64,000 bases of DNA from Candidatus Nanopelagicales bacterium (GTDB lineage Bacteria; Actinomycetota; Actinomycetes; S36-B12; CAIYMF01): contig JAFIHG010000001.1 in assembly GCA_017848795.1 (NCBI GenBank), positions 1 to 64,000 of the forward strand, given 5' to 3'. Of the stretch, positions 14,066-23,805 are shown in pieces. The notes below the pieces were generated by a model. It was not told where the DNA came from. It did no database searches and was given only the letters and a program-made list of their open reading frames with translations. Position numbers and translations under genes: made by a program. The first letter of the stretch is position 1, and each line of letters starts with the position of its first letter.

Positions 14066-16824
14066 GCCGTCAGCTCCGTGTTCAGTGACGCGATCAATTC
14101 GCCTGCGTTCGGACCGAGGTCGCGGAGGGCGCCGTCGGTGCCGCCGCGCTCGGTGAAGGGGGCCTCGTCGAGGTCGCTGGCGTCGATGCCGGCGGACGCG
14201 GCGATCACCTCGACCATGCGGTCGAGCCACCAGCGCTCCCTCTCGGTGAAGATCGCGCCGGCCTGGGCCTGCTGGGCGAGCCAGGACGCGTACCGCTCGC
14301 GCACCCGGTCGGCGTACGGGACGAGCTCGTCGTCGGCGCCGACGGTGAAGCGCAGCAGCGAGACCAGGTCGGTGAGGGTGCGCACCGAGCCGTGGCGGAC
14401 GCGGCTCTCGTCGAGGACCTCGTACGCGTTCCAGATGAGGTCAGGTGTCCAGTTGTACGGCGGCCGGGAGATGCGGTCGGCGAGCTCGCTGAGGTCCCGG
14501 AAGGAGACCCGGCGCTCCCGCGCTTCGGTGAGCAGCTGGATCGCGGTGATCTCGTCGCGGTGCTCGTCCAGGTACGCGCGCCACGACTCCACGATCGACT
14601 TCGCCCGGGCGGTGTCGACGACGCCGTGCGCGTCGAGCAGCACGTCGACGCTGACCTCGTCGATGACCCGGTCGTGGGTGGCGCGCAGCTCGAGGATGCG
14701 GGCGCGCAGCTCCGGGTTGGCGGCGAGCGGCTCGAGCGCCGTGTCGACGAGTTGCTGCACCGCCTCCGCGGGGTCCGCGGCGCCCTCGATCGCGCTCGCC
14801 TGGATGGTCGGGTCGACGGCATCGACCAGTCCGCGGACGATGTCGCGCACCGGTGTGCCGGCGACCGCGTCCAGCTCGCCGCGTTCGGCCGGGGTCAGCT
14901 CGAGCTCGAGCTTGGCCAGCCGCGACGCGAGCGTGGCCGCCTCGTCCTCGGTGAGGGTGAGCGCGGCGGTCTTGTCGAGCAGCTTGCGCAGCGAGATGGC
15001 CTTGTCCCGGTTGAGCGGCGGCTCGACGAAGTCGTGCTCGGTGACGCCGACCGCGTCGACGATGACGAACCGCGTCTTCGCGCTCGCGTCCGGGGTGACG
15101 GCTTGGAAGTCGGCCGGTGGGATGGTGCGGGCGCCGCGGCCCTTCATCTGCTCGAAGTACTGCGCGGACCGCACGTCGCGCAGGAAGAACACGCACTCCA
15201 GCGGGCGCACGTCGGTCCCGGTCGCGATCATGTCGACGGTGACCGCGATGCGCAGCGCCGGGCTGGTGCGGAAGGCCGTCAGCTGGCCCTTGGGATCCCG
15301 CGCCGTGTAGGTGATCTTGACGGCGAAATCGTTGCCCTTGCCGAAGACCTCGCGCACGCAGGTGACGATGTCCTCGGCGTGCGCGTCGTCCTTGGCGAAG
15401 ATCAGCGTCTTGGGCACGGTGGACCGGCCGGGGAAGATCTCGGTGAACAGCCGGTCCCGGAACGTCTCGAGCACGGTGCGCAGCTGGCTGGTGCTGGTGA
15501 CCGCCCGGTCGAGCTGGGTGCGGGTGTACTCCAGGTCCTCGTCGAGCTCCTCGTAGCGCTGGACGCGCGTACGCCGGTCGACCTTGGGCACGACCGTGCC
15601 GGCTTCGATCCGCGAGCCACGCTCGGAGATCTCGGTGCGGATCCGGTAGAGGTCGAAGTCGACGTTCACCCGGTCGGCCACCGACTGCGGATAGGTGTAC
15701 TCGCTGACCAGGTTCTGCCGGAAGAACCCGAAGGTCTGCTTGCCGGGGGTGGCGGTGAGCCCGACCACGTGCGCGTCGAAGTACTCCAGCACGCCGCGCC
15801 ACACCCCGTAGATCGACCGGTGCGCCTCGTCGACGATGACCAGGTCGAAGGTCTCCGGCGGCAGCGCCGGGTCGTACGCGACGGTGACCGGCGCGTCGGG
15901 GACGTACGCGTCCAGCCCCGGGTCGTCCTGCTCGGCGACGTCCAGCCCCTGCAGGCCCTGGTAGACCCGCTGGATCGTCGAGATGACGACCTTGGTGGAG
16001 GCGAGCATGCCGGCGCTGGAGAGCTTGGCGACGTTGTACAGCTCGGTGAACCGCCGCCGGTCGTCGGGGGTGCGGTAGTTCTGGAACTCGGCGAGCGTCT
16101 GGTCGGCGAGGTTGTTGCGGTCGACCAGGAACAGGATCCGCTCGAAGCCGCCGAACTTCAGCAGCCGGTACGCGAGCGTGACCGCGGTGTAGGTCTTGCC
16201 AGCGCCGGTCGCCATCTGCACCAGCGACCGGTCGAAGCGCTGCTCGGCGAGGCTCCGCTCGATGCCACCGATCGCGGTGATCTGCGCCGGCCGCAGCGGC
16301 TTCTCGTCCAGCGGCGGCAGGGCGCGTACCTTCGCCCGCCAGGTCGGCCGGGCCGGGTCGGCCTCGGCGTCGCGCAGCAGCCGGGCCAGGGTCTCGGGCC
16401 GCGGCACCTGGAAGATCCGCCGGGCTCGCGGCTGCGGATCGAAGCCGTTCGTGAAATGGGTTTCTACCCCGCTCGCCTCGAACACGAACGGCAGCCGCCC
16501 GCCGACGGTGAGCGCCTTGAGCCGGACCTCGGCGGGCAGGCCGTCCGCGTACCTCGCCGACTGCCACTCCACCCCGGACAGCGGCGTGCCCTCGGGCTTG
16601 GCCTCGATCACCCCGACGGCGCGCTTGTCGACGTAGAGCAGGTAGTCGGCGCGGCCGTGCCCCGGCTTCATCACGACCTCGCGTACGGCGACGCCCGGGC
16701 CGGCGAACAGGTTGAGGTCCTTGCGGTCCTGCACCACCCAGCCGGCCGCCGCCAGCTGCCGGTCGATCTGTACGCGCGCCCGCTGCTCGGCGGCCAGGCG
16801 CACGTCCTCCCCTGCTGGATCCAT
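14062..16824 (-). CDS. hsdR: Type I restriction enzyme R subunit (EcoEI-like HsdR)
   Basis: 920 residues. The N-terminal nuclease domain carries GRADYLLYVDKRAVGVIEAKPEG, the D-(E)xK core of the PD-(D/E)xK fold. The SF2 helicase/translocase follows: Walker A QMATGAGKTYTA near 205-215, DEAHRSIYG (motif II), LTATPGK (motif III), and TVDMIATGTDVRPLECVFFLRDVRS with MKGRGART (motifs V-VI). The C-terminal part resembles the EcoEI R C-terminal domain. It drives DNA translocation and cleavage of unmodified DNA. It overlaps hsdS; its promoter appears to lie in the 52 bases to vapC2 (TAACCT box 9 bases before ATG). Confidence 0.9.
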   Translation of the reverse strand: MDPAGEDVRLAAEQRARVQIDRQLAAAGWVVQDRKDLNLFAGPGVAVREVVMKPGHGRADYLLYVDKRAVGVIEAKPEGTPLSGVEWQSARYADGLPAEVRLKALTVGGRLPFVFEASGVETHFTNGFDPQPRARRIFQVPRPETLARLLRDAEADPARPTWRAKVRALPPLDEKPLRPAQITAIGGIERSLAEQRFDRSLVQMATGAGKTYTAVTLAYRLLKFGGFERILFLVDRNNLADQTLAEFQNYRTPDDRRRFTELYNVAKLSSAGMLASTKVVISTIQRVYQGLQGLDVAEQDDPGLDAYVPDAPVTVAYDPALPPETFDLVIVDEAHRSIYGVWRGVLEYFDAHVVGLTATPGKQTFGFFRQNLVSEYTYPQSVADRVNVDFDLYRIRTEISERGSRIEAGTVVPKVDRRTRVQRYEELDEDLEYTRTQLDRAVTSTSQLRTVLETFRDRLFTEIFPGRSTVPKTLIFAKDDAHAEDIVTCVREVFGKGNDFAVKITYTARDPKGQLTAFRTSPALRIAVTVDMIATGTDVRPLECVFFLRDVRSAQYFEQMKGRGARTIPPADFQAVTPDASAKTRFVIVDAVGVTEHDFVEPPLNRDKAISLRKLLDKTAALTLTEDEAATLASRLAKLELELTPAERGELDAVAGTPVRDIVRGLVDAVDPTIQASAIEGAADPAEAVQQLVDTALEPLAANPELRARILELRATHDRVIDEVSVDVLLDAHGVVDTARAKSIVESWRAYLDEHRDEITAIQLLTEARERRVSFRDLSELADRISRPPYNWTPDLIWNAYEVLDESRVRHGSVRTLTDLVSLLRFTVGADDELVPYADRVRERYASWLAQQAQAGAIFTERERWWLDRMVEVIAASAGIDASDLDEAPFTERGGTDGALRDLGPNAGELIASLNTELTA

Positions 16825-16876
16825 CTCGCGCTCAGGTTAGCGGGACGGCGTGCAACCGCGGGCGACCCGCGATCGA

Positions 16877-17262
16877 TCATCGCGGCACGACGGTGATCGG
16901 GCACTGGATTCCCGGGGCACGGCTCAGCCGCCCGTCGGCGGTGACGAGTGCGCAGTCGAGCGCCTCCGCGAGCGCGACGTACCCGGCGGCGTCGTACGCA
17001 GAAAGGTTGGCCCGCAGCTCCCAGACCCGTTCGAGCATGCCGTGGATCGGGTACCGGGTCATCGCCAGGCGTCGCCAGGCGTCCAACACGACCCAGCCGT
17101 CATGGTCCTCGATCTGCCGCGCCACACCCGGCGGCGCAGCCTGCCGGCGACCTCGGAGTCGATCAGGTGCGGCACCTGGAGCCGATCGGTACCGAGGGCG
17201 GCCCTCGCCGCTCCGTCGTTGAGCAGAGCGGTGATCGCTGCGGAGGCGTCGACGCCTATCAC
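16877..17262 (-). pseudogene. VapC-family PIN toxin, frameshifted
   Basis: The N-terminal segment ([40 protein letters not shown]) starts at GTG 17262, overlapping vapB by 4 bases. The frame is lost near 17125-17135, and the rest (ARQIEDHDGWVVLDAWRRL...WELRANLSAYDAA) lies in the neighbouring frame. An extra Gly codon also interrupts the conserved AYDAAYVALAE segment (here DAAGYVALAEAL). Together these indicate an inactive toxin. It is a paralogue of the intact VapC at 3425-3826. Confidence 0.75.
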
Positions 17263-17480
17263 CGGGCGGCGCGCTCGTCGTCCAGCTCCTCGACGATCGT
17301 CGCCGGCTCGACGGACAAGTCCGGCAGCGCTCCCAAGAGAGCAGGATTGTCGGCCCGCCGGGACGCCTCGGTCAGCTCGCGGACGGCGACCGCATTCACC
17401 GACATCGCGTCCGCCTCAGCGAGCCGCTGCAGCCGCCGCACTACCTCGTCAGGGACGTTCCGCAAGTAGAGCGTCTTCAT
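17259..17480 (-). CDS. vapB: VapB-type antitoxin (second copy)
   Basis: 73 residues from ATG 17480. The start [36 protein letters not shown] is the antitoxin RHH/FitA-like DNA-binding region; the tail ([16 protein letters not shown]) is acidic. The gene is intact although the overlapped toxin is broken, a state that carries no fitness cost. Confidence 0.82.
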   Translation of the reverse strand: MKTLYLRNVPDEVVRRLQRLAEADAMSVNAVAVRELTEASRRADNPALLGALPDLSVEPATIVEELDDERAAR

Positions 17481-17488
17481 GTCGCACA

Positions 17489-17501
17489 ATGCTAGGAGCA
17501 T
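17489..17501. promoter_or_regulatory. Possible operator of the second vapBC
   Basis: ATGCT (17489-17493) and AGCAT (17497-17501) form a short dyad with a 3-base centre, 8 bases upstream of the vapB start. The spacing equals that of the much longer palindrome of the first vapBC, but the arms are only 5 bp. Confidence 0.3.
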
Positions 17502-17533
17502 GCCAGCCGGGAGATTGCGGTCCGCGTCGCCGC

Positions 17534-20500
17534 TCACATGGTGCGGCGGTACTGGCCGCCGACCTCGAAGAACGCCTGGGTGATCTGGCCGAGCGAGCAG
17601 ACCCGCACCGCGTCCATCAGCTCGGCGAACACGTTGCCGCCGCTGGTCGCCGCCTCCTTGAGCGCGGCCAACGCCGCCGGCGCCTGTTCCCGGTGGCGCT
17701 CTTCGAAGTCCGCGAGCCGGGCCAGCTGGGACTGCTTCTCCGCCTCGGTGCCGCGGGCCAGCTCCAGGTGCTGCAGCGGCTGACCGCCCTCCGGGTCTAG
17801 GAACGTGTTGACCCCGACGATCGGCAGTGAGCCGTTGTTCTTGCGCTGCTCGTACGTCATCGACTCGTCCTGGATCTTGCCGCGCTGGTAGCCGGTCTCC
17901 ATCGCGCCGAGCACGCCGCCGCGGTCGGAGATCCGGTCGAACTCGGCGAGCACCGCCTCCTCCACGAGGTCGGTGAGCTCCTCGACGAGGTAGCTGCCCT
18001 GCAGCGGGTTCTCGTTCGCGGCGGTCCCCCACTCCTTGTCGATGATCATCTGGATGGCTAGGGCCCGGCGTACCGAATGCGGCGACGGCGTAGTGATCGC
18101 CTCGTCGTACGCGTTGGTGTGCAACGAGTTCGCATTGTCGTAGATCGCACACAGCGCCTGCAGAGTAGTACGGATGTCGTTGAAGTCCATCTCCTGCGCG
18201 TGCAGCGAACGACCCGAGGTCTGCACGTGGTACTTCAGCTGCTGCGCGCGCGGCGAGGCACCGTAGCGCTCCCGCATGGCAACCGCCCAGATCCGCCGGG
18301 CGACCCGCCCGATGACCGTGTACTCCGCGTCCATCCCGTTGGAGAAGAAGAACGACAGGTTCGGCGCGAAGTCGTCGATCGCCATGCCGCGGGCGAGGTA
18401 CGCCTCGACGTAGGTGAACCCGTTCGCCAGCGTGAACGCGAGCTGGCTGATGGGATTCGCGCCGGCCTCGGCGATGTGGTAGCCGGAGATGGAGACCGAG
18501 TAGAAGTTGCGTACGCCCTTCTCGATGAACCACTCCTGGATGTCGGCCATCGCACGCAACGAGAACTCGGTGGAGAAGATGCAGGTGTTCTGACCCTGGT
18601 CCTCCTTGAGGATGTCCGCCTGCACGGTGCCACGTACCGTCGCGAAGGTCGTCGCCGTGATCTCCTCGCGCTCGGCGCCGGACGGCTCGCGGCCCTCCCG
18701 TTCGCAGAACGCCGCGAGCTGCTGGTCGAGCGCCGTGTTCAGGAACATCGCGAGGATCGTCGGCGCCGGCCCGTTGATCGTCATCGACACCGACGTCGTG
18801 GGGCTGCACAGGTCGAATCCCGCGTACAGGTCCTTCATGTCGTCGAGCGTCGCGACCGACACCCCGGACGTGCCGACCTTGCCGTACACGTCCGGCGCCG
18901 GCCCGGGGTTGCGGCCGTAGAGGGTGACCGAGTCGAACGCGGTGGACAGGCGGGTCGCCGGCTGGCCCTCGGCGAGCAGGTGGAAGCGGCGGTTGGTACG
19001 CGCCGGGTCGCCCTCCCCGGCGAACATCCGCGCCGGCGCCTCCCCCTCCCGCTTGAACGGGAAGACCCCTGCGGTGTAGGGGAACTGGCCGGGCACGTTC
19101 TCCTCGCGCAGGTAGCGCACCAGCTCGCCGTCGTCGCGCGTACGGGGCAGCGCCACCCGCGGCACCGACGTGCCCGACAAGGTGGTGCGCCGCAGCGGTG
19201 TATGGAACTCCCGGCCGCGCACCACGTAGGTGAAGTCCTCGGCGCCGTACCGCTCGACCGTGCGCGGCCAGGCCGCGAGCGCCGCCGCGGTCGTCTCGTC
19301 GAGCGCGTCCTCGACGTCCGTCGTCAGGTCGGCGACGGCCGACGCCGCCTCGATCCGGTCGGCCGCGCGCAGCGCGTCGTACGCCGTGCGCAGGTGCTGA
19401 CGCCGGCGTGCCGCCTCGGCCTGCTCGCGCGTGATGCGGTGGTAGTCGCGCACGGTCTCGGCGATCTCGGACAGGTAGCGCACCCGGTTCGCCGGCACAA
19501 TCGGCACGAGCCGCGTCGAGGTACGGCCACTGACCTGCGGCACCGCGCCGGTCCCCTCCGGCAGACCGTGCGGGCGCAGCAGGCCGGCGAGGTGCTTGTA
19601 GAGCGCGGTGACGCCGTCGTCGTCGAACCGTGCGGCGCTGGTGCCGAAGACCGGCATGTCCTCCCACGGCGTGCCGAACGCCTCGCGGTTGCGGACCAGC
19701 TGGCGGGCCACCTCGCGGCGGGCGTCCTCGCCCCCGCGGCGCTCGAACTTGTTGATGGCGACGGCGTCCGCGAAGTCCAGCATGTCGATCTTCTCGAGCT
19801 GCGAGGCCGCGCCGTACTCCGGCGTCATCACGTACAGCGAGACGTCGACATGCGGCACGATCGCCGCGTCGCCCTGCCCGATGCCGGGGGTCTCGACGAT
19901 GACCAGGTCGTACCCGGCCGCCTTGCACGCGTCGATGAGCGCCGGGACGTGGTTCGGCACCTCCTCGCTCGCCCCCCGGGTCGACACGGACCGGAAGAAG
20001 ACCGGGCCGTCGGGGGCGGTGCCGATGGCGTTCATGCGGATCCGGTCACCGAGCAGCGCACCGCCGCCGCGCCGGCGGCTCGGGTCGATGGCGAGCACCG
20101 CGATCCGCAGCTTGTCCTCGTGATCGCGGCGCAAGCGGCGCAGCAGCTCGTCGGTCAGCGAGGACTTGCCCGACCCGCCGGTCCCGGTGATGCCGAGCAC
20201 CGGCACCGCGCTGCCGGCGGCGGCCCGGCGCAGTTGATCGACCAGCTCGGCCGAGCGGCCCTGCTCGAGCACGGTGAGCGCGCGCGCGAGCGCCGCCTCG
20301 TGCCCGGCGCGTACCGCCGCGACGTCGGGACCGGACGCTGCCAGGTCGGTGTCGCAGTCGCGTACCAGCTCGTTGATCATCGCCGGCAGCCCGAGCCGCT
20401 GCCCGTCCTGCGGGCTGAAGATGCGCACTCCCCGCTGCGCCAGCAGCGCGATCTCCTCCGGCACGATCACCCCGCCGCCGCCGCCGAAGACGTGCACGTG

Positions 20501-20779
20501 CCCGGCGCCGCGCTCGGCCAACCGCTCCACCAGGTAGCTGAAGTACTCGACGTGGCCGCCCTGGTACGAGCTGATCGCGACGCCCTGCACGTCCTCCTGC
20601 ACCGCCGCGGTGACGACCTCCTCGACGCTGCGGTCGTGCCCGAGGTGGATCACCTCGCAGCCCTGGCTCTGCAGGATCCGCCTCATGATCGTGATCGCGG
20701 CGTCGTGCCCGTCGAACAGGCTCGCGGCACTCACGAAACGGACGGGATGGGTCGGTACGTGCAGCGCGGCGTCCGGCAT
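17534..20779 (-). CDS. icmF: Fused isobutyryl-CoA mutase (IcmF), adenosylcobalamin-dependent
   Basis: 1081 residues, the usual IcmF length. Order: N-terminal B12-binding domain ([19 protein letters not shown]; His25 would be the lower axial Co ligand), a central MeaB-like GTPase chaperone domain (P-loop [31 protein letters not shown]), then the catalytic TIM-barrel mutase part ([48 protein letters not shown]). It interconverts isobutyryl-CoA and n-butyryl-CoA, and some forms also pivalyl/isovaleryl-CoA, with a built-in reactivation GTPase. Start ATG 20779 has GAGGA 5 bases upstream. Single gene, divergent from DUF5302. Confidence 0.92.
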   Translation of the reverse strand: MPDAALHVPTHPVRFVSAASLFDGHDAAITIMRRILQSQGCEVIHLGHDRSVEEVVTAAVQEDVQGVAISSYQGGHVEYFSYLVERLAERGAGHVHVFGGGGGVIVPEEIALLAQRGVRIFSPQDGQRLGLPAMINELVRDCDTDLAASGPDVAAVRAGHEAALARALTVLEQGRSAELVDQLRRAAAGSAVPVLGITGTGGSGKSSLTDELLRRLRRDHEDKLRIAVLAIDPSRRRGGGALLGDRIRMNAIGTAPDGPVFFRSVSTRGASEEVPNHVPALIDACKAAGYDLVIVETPGIGQGDAAIVPHVDVSLYVMTPEYGAASQLEKIDMLDFADAVAINKFERRGGEDARREVARQLVRNREAFGTPWEDMPVFGTSAARFDDDGVTALYKHLAGLLRPHGLPEGTGAVPQVSGRTSTRLVPIVPANRVRYLSEIAETVRDYHRITREQAEAARRRQHLRTAYDALRAADRIEAASAVADLTTDVEDALDETTAAALAAWPRTVERYGAEDFTYVVRGREFHTPLRRTTLSGTSVPRVALPRTRDDGELVRYLREENVPGQFPYTAGVFPFKREGEAPARMFAGEGDPARTNRRFHLLAEGQPATRLSTAFDSVTLYGRNPGPAPDVYGKVGTSGVSVATLDDMKDLYAGFDLCSPTTSVSMTINGPAPTILAMFLNTALDQQLAAFCEREGREPSGAEREEITATTFATVRGTVQADILKEDQGQNTCIFSTEFSLRAMADIQEWFIEKGVRNFYSVSISGYHIAEAGANPISQLAFTLANGFTYVEAYLARGMAIDDFAPNLSFFFSNGMDAEYTVIGRVARRIWAVAMRERYGASPRAQQLKYHVQTSGRSLHAQEMDFNDIRTTLQALCAIYDNANSLHTNAYDEAITTPSPHSVRRALAIQMIIDKEWGTAANENPLQGSYLVEELTDLVEEAVLAEFDRISDRGGVLGAMETGYQRGKIQDESMTYEQRKNNGSLPIVGVNTFLDPEGGQPLQHLELARGTEAEKQSQLARLADFEERHREQAPAALAALKEAATSGGNVFAELMDAVRVCSLGQITQAFFEVGGQYRRTM

Positions 20780-20800
20780 GGGGGTCCTCGACGGAATTGG

Positions 20801-20812
20801 TTGGACGTCCAA
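20801..20812. promoter_or_regulatory. Perfect 12-bp palindrome upstream of icmF
   Basis: TTGGACGTCCAA lies 22 bases before the icmF start, flanked by AATT on both sides. It is well placed to overlap the icmF promoter or transcription start and looks like an operator for a dimeric regulator, perhaps one sensing acyl-CoA. The cognate protein is not in the window as far as I can tell. Confidence 0.45.
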
Positions 20813-20938
20813 GTAATTGCGTCCCATGGTACTCCCGCCCCCGGGTGGGGGCCACCGCGTGCGCATACCGACTGGCCCGGTCGCGGCCGGCGGTGGCAGG
20901 CTGGTCCGCGCCCGTACCCGCTCGGCAAGGAGCCCGCG

Positions 20939-21148
20939 ATGACCACCGACGAGGGCGCGCCCGCGCCCGCCGCTGACGACGCCACGAGTGCGGAGGACGA
21001 GGTCAAGCGCAAGTTCCGCGAGGCGCTCGAACGCAAGAACCGCCGCGGGGCCGACGCGCACCTCGCCGAAGGCGAGGCCGGGTCGAAGATCCATCACACG
21101 CACGGTCCGGCCGGCGGCAAACGCGAGTTCCGCCGCAAGTCCGGCTGA
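20939..21148 (+). CDS. DUF5302 family small protein
   Basis: 69 residues from ATG with AAGGAG 6 bases upstream. Acidic, alanine-rich N-terminus, then KRKFREALERKNRRGADAHLAEGEAGSKIHHTHGPAGGKREFRRKSG, the conserved basic DUF5302 segment found across actinobacteria. Probably soluble and largely unstructured or helical; function unknown. Divergent from icmF and followed by a large hairpin. Confidence 0.85.
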   Translation: MTTDEGAPAPAADDATSAEDEVKRKFREALERKNRRGADAHLAEGEAGSKIHHTHGPAGGKREFRRKSG

Positions 21149-21156
21149 TCACCGTG

Positions 21157-21215
21157 TTCCGGATGAATGTGCCAGGACTCCGCTAAGAGCGGAGTCCTGC
21201 CACATTCATCCGGAA
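21157..21215. terminator. Large hairpin repeat, copy 1 (28-bp arms)
   Basis: Arms at 21157-21184 and 21188-21215 match 27 of 28 positions around an AAG loop, 9 bases after the DUF5302 stop. A strong intrinsic terminator by position. The arm sequence (begins TTCCGGATGAATGTG) recurs nearly identically in the hairpin at 56664-56722, so it also behaves as a dispersed repeat. Confidence 0.75.
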
Positions 21216-21261
21216 TCTAAACTGATCGGGGAGTCAGTAGCGGGGCCAGAGTACGCGCGCC

Positions 21262-21267
21262 TAGGCT
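21262..21267 (+). promoter_or_regulatory. -10 box (TAGGCT) of a leaderless promoter
   Basis: TAGGCT ends 6 bases before ATG 21274 and no ribosome site precedes that ATG. It follows the DUF5302 hairpin, so the flavoprotein gene appears to be transcribed independently. Confidence 0.5.
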
Positions 21268-21273
21268 GCCCGC

Positions 21274-23730
21274 ATGCCTGTGACCGAGCTGCCCACCCGT
21301 GCCCGGATCGTCGTCATCGGGGGCGGGGTGATCGGCTCGTCGGTCGCGTACCACCTCGCCCACCTCGGGCAGGACGTGCTGCTGCTCGAACGTGACCGGC
21401 TCACCTCCGGTACGACCTGGCACGCGGCCGGTCTCATGGTCACGTTCGGCTCGACATCGGAGACCTCCACCGAGCTGCGCAAGTACACCCGCGACCTGTA
21501 CGCCCGCCTCGAGGCCGAGACCGGGCAGTCCACCGGCCTCAAGCAGGTCGGGTTCATCGAGGTCGCCGCCGACGCCGACCGGCTCGAGGAGTACCGGCGC
21601 GTGTCGGCGTTCAACCGGCTCTGCGGCGTCGACGTGCAGGAGATCTCCCCGGCCGAGGTCGGCGAGCTGTTCCCGCTCGCACGCACCGATGACCTCCTCG
21701 CCGGCTTCTACGTCGCCGAGGACGGCCGCGCCAACCCGGTCGACGCCACCATGGCGCTCGCCAAGGGCGCCCGCGGCGCCGGCGCCCGCATCGTCGAGGG
21801 CGTCGCGGTCCGCGAGGTGCTCACGAAGGACGGTGCGGTGACCGGCGTACGCACCGACCTCGGCGACGTCGAGTGCGAGTACGTCGTGAACTGCGCCGGC
21901 ATGTGGGCGCGTCAGCTCGGCGAGCGGGGCGGGATCAGCCTGCCGCTGCAGGCGGCCGAGCACTACTACCTGGTGACCGAGCCGTTCGCGGGCGTCGACC
22001 CGTCCTGGCCGGTGCTCGAGGACCCGGGGTCGTACGGCTACTACCGCGAGGAGGGCGGCGGCCTCATGCTCGGCCTGTTCGAGGGTGCGGCCGCGCCCTG
22101 GAACGTCGGGCGCATCCCGGAGGACTTCTCGTTCGGCGAGATCTCGCCCGACTGGGACCGCATGGGCCCGTACCTCGAGAAGACGATGGCCCGCATCCCG
22201 GTGACCCAGGAGATCGGCGTACGGAAGTTCTTCTGCGGCCCGGAGAGTTTCACGCCCGACATGGCACCCCTTGTCGGCGAGGTCCCGGAGGTACGGAACT
22301 ACTTCGTCGGCGCCGGGCTGAACTCGGTCGGCATCCTGACCGGCGGCGGCCTGGGCCGCGCGCTCGCGCACTGGATCGTCGACGGCGACCCGGGAGTCGA
22401 CGTCACGGGGATGAACGTCGACCGGCTCGAGCCGTACCAGGCGACCCCGGAGTACCGCGCCGCCCGCGTCGTCGAGACCCTCGGCAACGTCTACAAGTGC
22501 CATTACCCGGGCAAGCCGCTGCGGACCGCGCGCGACGCGCGCCGGGGCCCGCTCTACGAACGGCTCGCGGCGCGCGGGGCGTACTTCCGCGACGTCTCCG
22601 GCTGGGAGAGCCCGGACTGGTACGCCACCGGCGACGAGGCGCCCGACCCGGGCGACCCGACCTGGGGCCGGCCCAAGTGGTTCGAGAACTGGGCCGCCGA
22701 GCACCGCGCCTGCCGCGAGGGCGTGATCGCGATGGACATGTCCTTCATGAGCAAGTTCGCCGTCGAGGGCCCCGACGCCGGGCGGGTGCTGCAGCGGCTC
22801 TCGGCGAACGACGTCGACGGCGAGGCGGGCCAGATCACCTACACCCAATGGCTGAACGAGCGCGGCACGCTCGAGGCGGACCTCACGGTGACCAAGCTGG
22901 CCGGCGACCGCTTCTGGGTGGTCGCCTCCGACACCGCTCGGCGGCATTCGCTGACCTGGCTGCGCCGTCACGTCGGTGACGACCGTGCGCACGTCGCCGA
23001 CGTCACCGGCGCCTACGCCCAGCTCAACGTGCAGGGCCCGCGTTCGCGCGAGCTGCTGGCTGCGGTGACCGACACCGATCTGTCCAATGACGCGTACCCG
23101 TTCCGGGCCGCCCGCGAGATCGCCATCGGGTACGCCAAGGTGCTGTGCATCCGCATCACCTACCTCGGCGAGCTCGGCTACGAGCTCTACATCCCTGCCG
23201 AGCAGGCGACGCATGTGTACGACCGGATCGTCGCGGCCGGCGAGGCGTACGGCCTGCGGCACGCGGGCCTGAAGGCGCTGGCGAGCCTGCGCATGGAGAA
23301 GGGCTACCGCGACTACGGTCACGACATCGACAACACCGACTCACCGCTCGAGGCCGGGCTCGGCTTCGCCGTCGCCCTCGACAAGCCGGGCGGTTTCATC
23401 GGCCGGGATGCGGTGGCAGCGAAGAAGGGGGCCGGTCCGCCGACCCGCCGGCTGCTGCAGGTCCTGGTGCAGGACCCCGAACCCATGCTGTTCCATGCCG
23501 AACCGGTGCTGCGCGACGGCGTTCCGGTCGGTTACGTACGCGCTGCGTCGTACGGCCACACCCTCGGCGGCGCGGTAGGTCTGGCGATGGTCGATGCCGG
23601 CGACGGCCCGCTCGACGGCGCGTACCTCGACAGTGGCACCTGGGAGGTCGACATCGCCGGTACGCGCTACCCGGCGACCGCGTCGCTGCGCCCGCTGTAC
23701 GACCCGAAGAACGACCGCATCAAAGCCTGA
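21274..23730 (+). CDS. Dimethylglycine/sarcosine dehydrogenase-like FAD protein with GcvT domain
   Basis: 818 residues. N-terminal DAO-type FAD domain (RIVVIGGGVIGSSVAYHLA, residues ~9-30); TSGTTWHAAGL near 50 contains the His that carries covalent FAD in dimethylglycine and sarcosine dehydrogenases. A FAO_M-like linker region follows at ~380-440, then a GcvT folate-binding half (FAVEGPDAGRVLQRLSANDVD, LNVQGPRSRELLA, YLGELGYELYIP) and the GcvT C-terminal barrel. It should oxidatively demethylate an N-methyl amino acid and pass the one-carbon unit to tetrahydrofolate. Exact substrate unknown. Stands alone between two hairpins. Confidence 0.85.
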   Translation: MPVTELPTRARIVVIGGGVIGSSVAYHLAHLGQDVLLLERDRLTSGTTWHAAGLMVTFGSTSETSTELRKYTRDLYARLEAETGQSTGLKQVGFIEVAADADRLEEYRRVSAFNRLCGVDVQEISPAEVGELFPLARTDDLLAGFYVAEDGRANPVDATMALAKGARGAGARIVEGVAVREVLTKDGAVTGVRTDLGDVECEYVVNCAGMWARQLGERGGISLPLQAAEHYYLVTEPFAGVDPSWPVLEDPGSYGYYREEGGGLMLGLFEGAAAPWNVGRIPEDFSFGEISPDWDRMGPYLEKTMARIPVTQEIGVRKFFCGPESFTPDMAPLVGEVPEVRNYFVGAGLNSVGILTGGGLGRALAHWIVDGDPGVDVTGMNVDRLEPYQATPEYRAARVVETLGNVYKCHYPGKPLRTARDARRGPLYERLAARGAYFRDVSGWESPDWYATGDEAPDPGDPTWGRPKWFENWAAEHRACREGVIAMDMSFMSKFAVEGPDAGRVLQRLSANDVDGEAGQITYTQWLNERGTLEADLTVTKLAGDRFWVVASDTARRHSLTWLRRHVGDDRAHVADVTGAYAQLNVQGPRSRELLAAVTDTDLSNDAYPFRAAREIAIGYAKVLCIRITYLGELGYELYIPAEQATHVYDRIVAAGEAYGLRHAGLKALASLRMEKGYRDYGHDIDNTDSPLEAGLGFAVALDKPGGFIGRDAVAAKKGAGPPTRRLLQVLVQDPEPMLFHAEPVLRDGVPVGYVRAASYGHTLGGAVGLAMVDAGDGPLDGAYLDSGTWEVDIAGTRYPATASLRPLYDPKNDRIKA

Positions 23731-23744
23731 AGCGGCGCTGACGC

Positions 23745-23800
23745 AGGAGAATCCGTCGTTTCCCGGCCAGAAAAGGGCCCGGGAAACGACAGATTCTCCT
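23745..23800. terminator. Bidirectional terminator hairpin (22-bp arms)
   Basis: Arms 23745-23766 and 23779-23800 match at 21 of 22 positions. The hairpin fills the gap between the convergent flavoprotein and AbiEi-like genes. Its arm start (GGAGAATCCGTCG) is shared with the hairpin at 24901-24954. Confidence 0.7.
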
Positions 23801-23805
23801 CCCGC

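Noticed and set aside
12821-17262. Hidden hsdM
   Set aside because: No NPPF/Y-type methyltransferase motif or free coding space was found between hsdR, hsdS and their neighbours.
1-17500. Integrated prophage or transposon
   Set aside because: Despite toxin and defence genes, no integrase, transposase, phage structural gene or terminal repeat was recognised; a tRNA 3'-end remnant is the only hint of integration.
18077-21148. Very long open frame on the strand opposite icmF (also similar ones at 14392-16896, 30168-33315, 35849-38248, 53280-56051)
   Set aside because: They are Arg/Gly/Asp/His-rich composition shadows of high-GC genes with clear families on the other strand; no recognisable domains or ribosome sites. 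Only the last 69 codons of the first one (DUF5302) are real.
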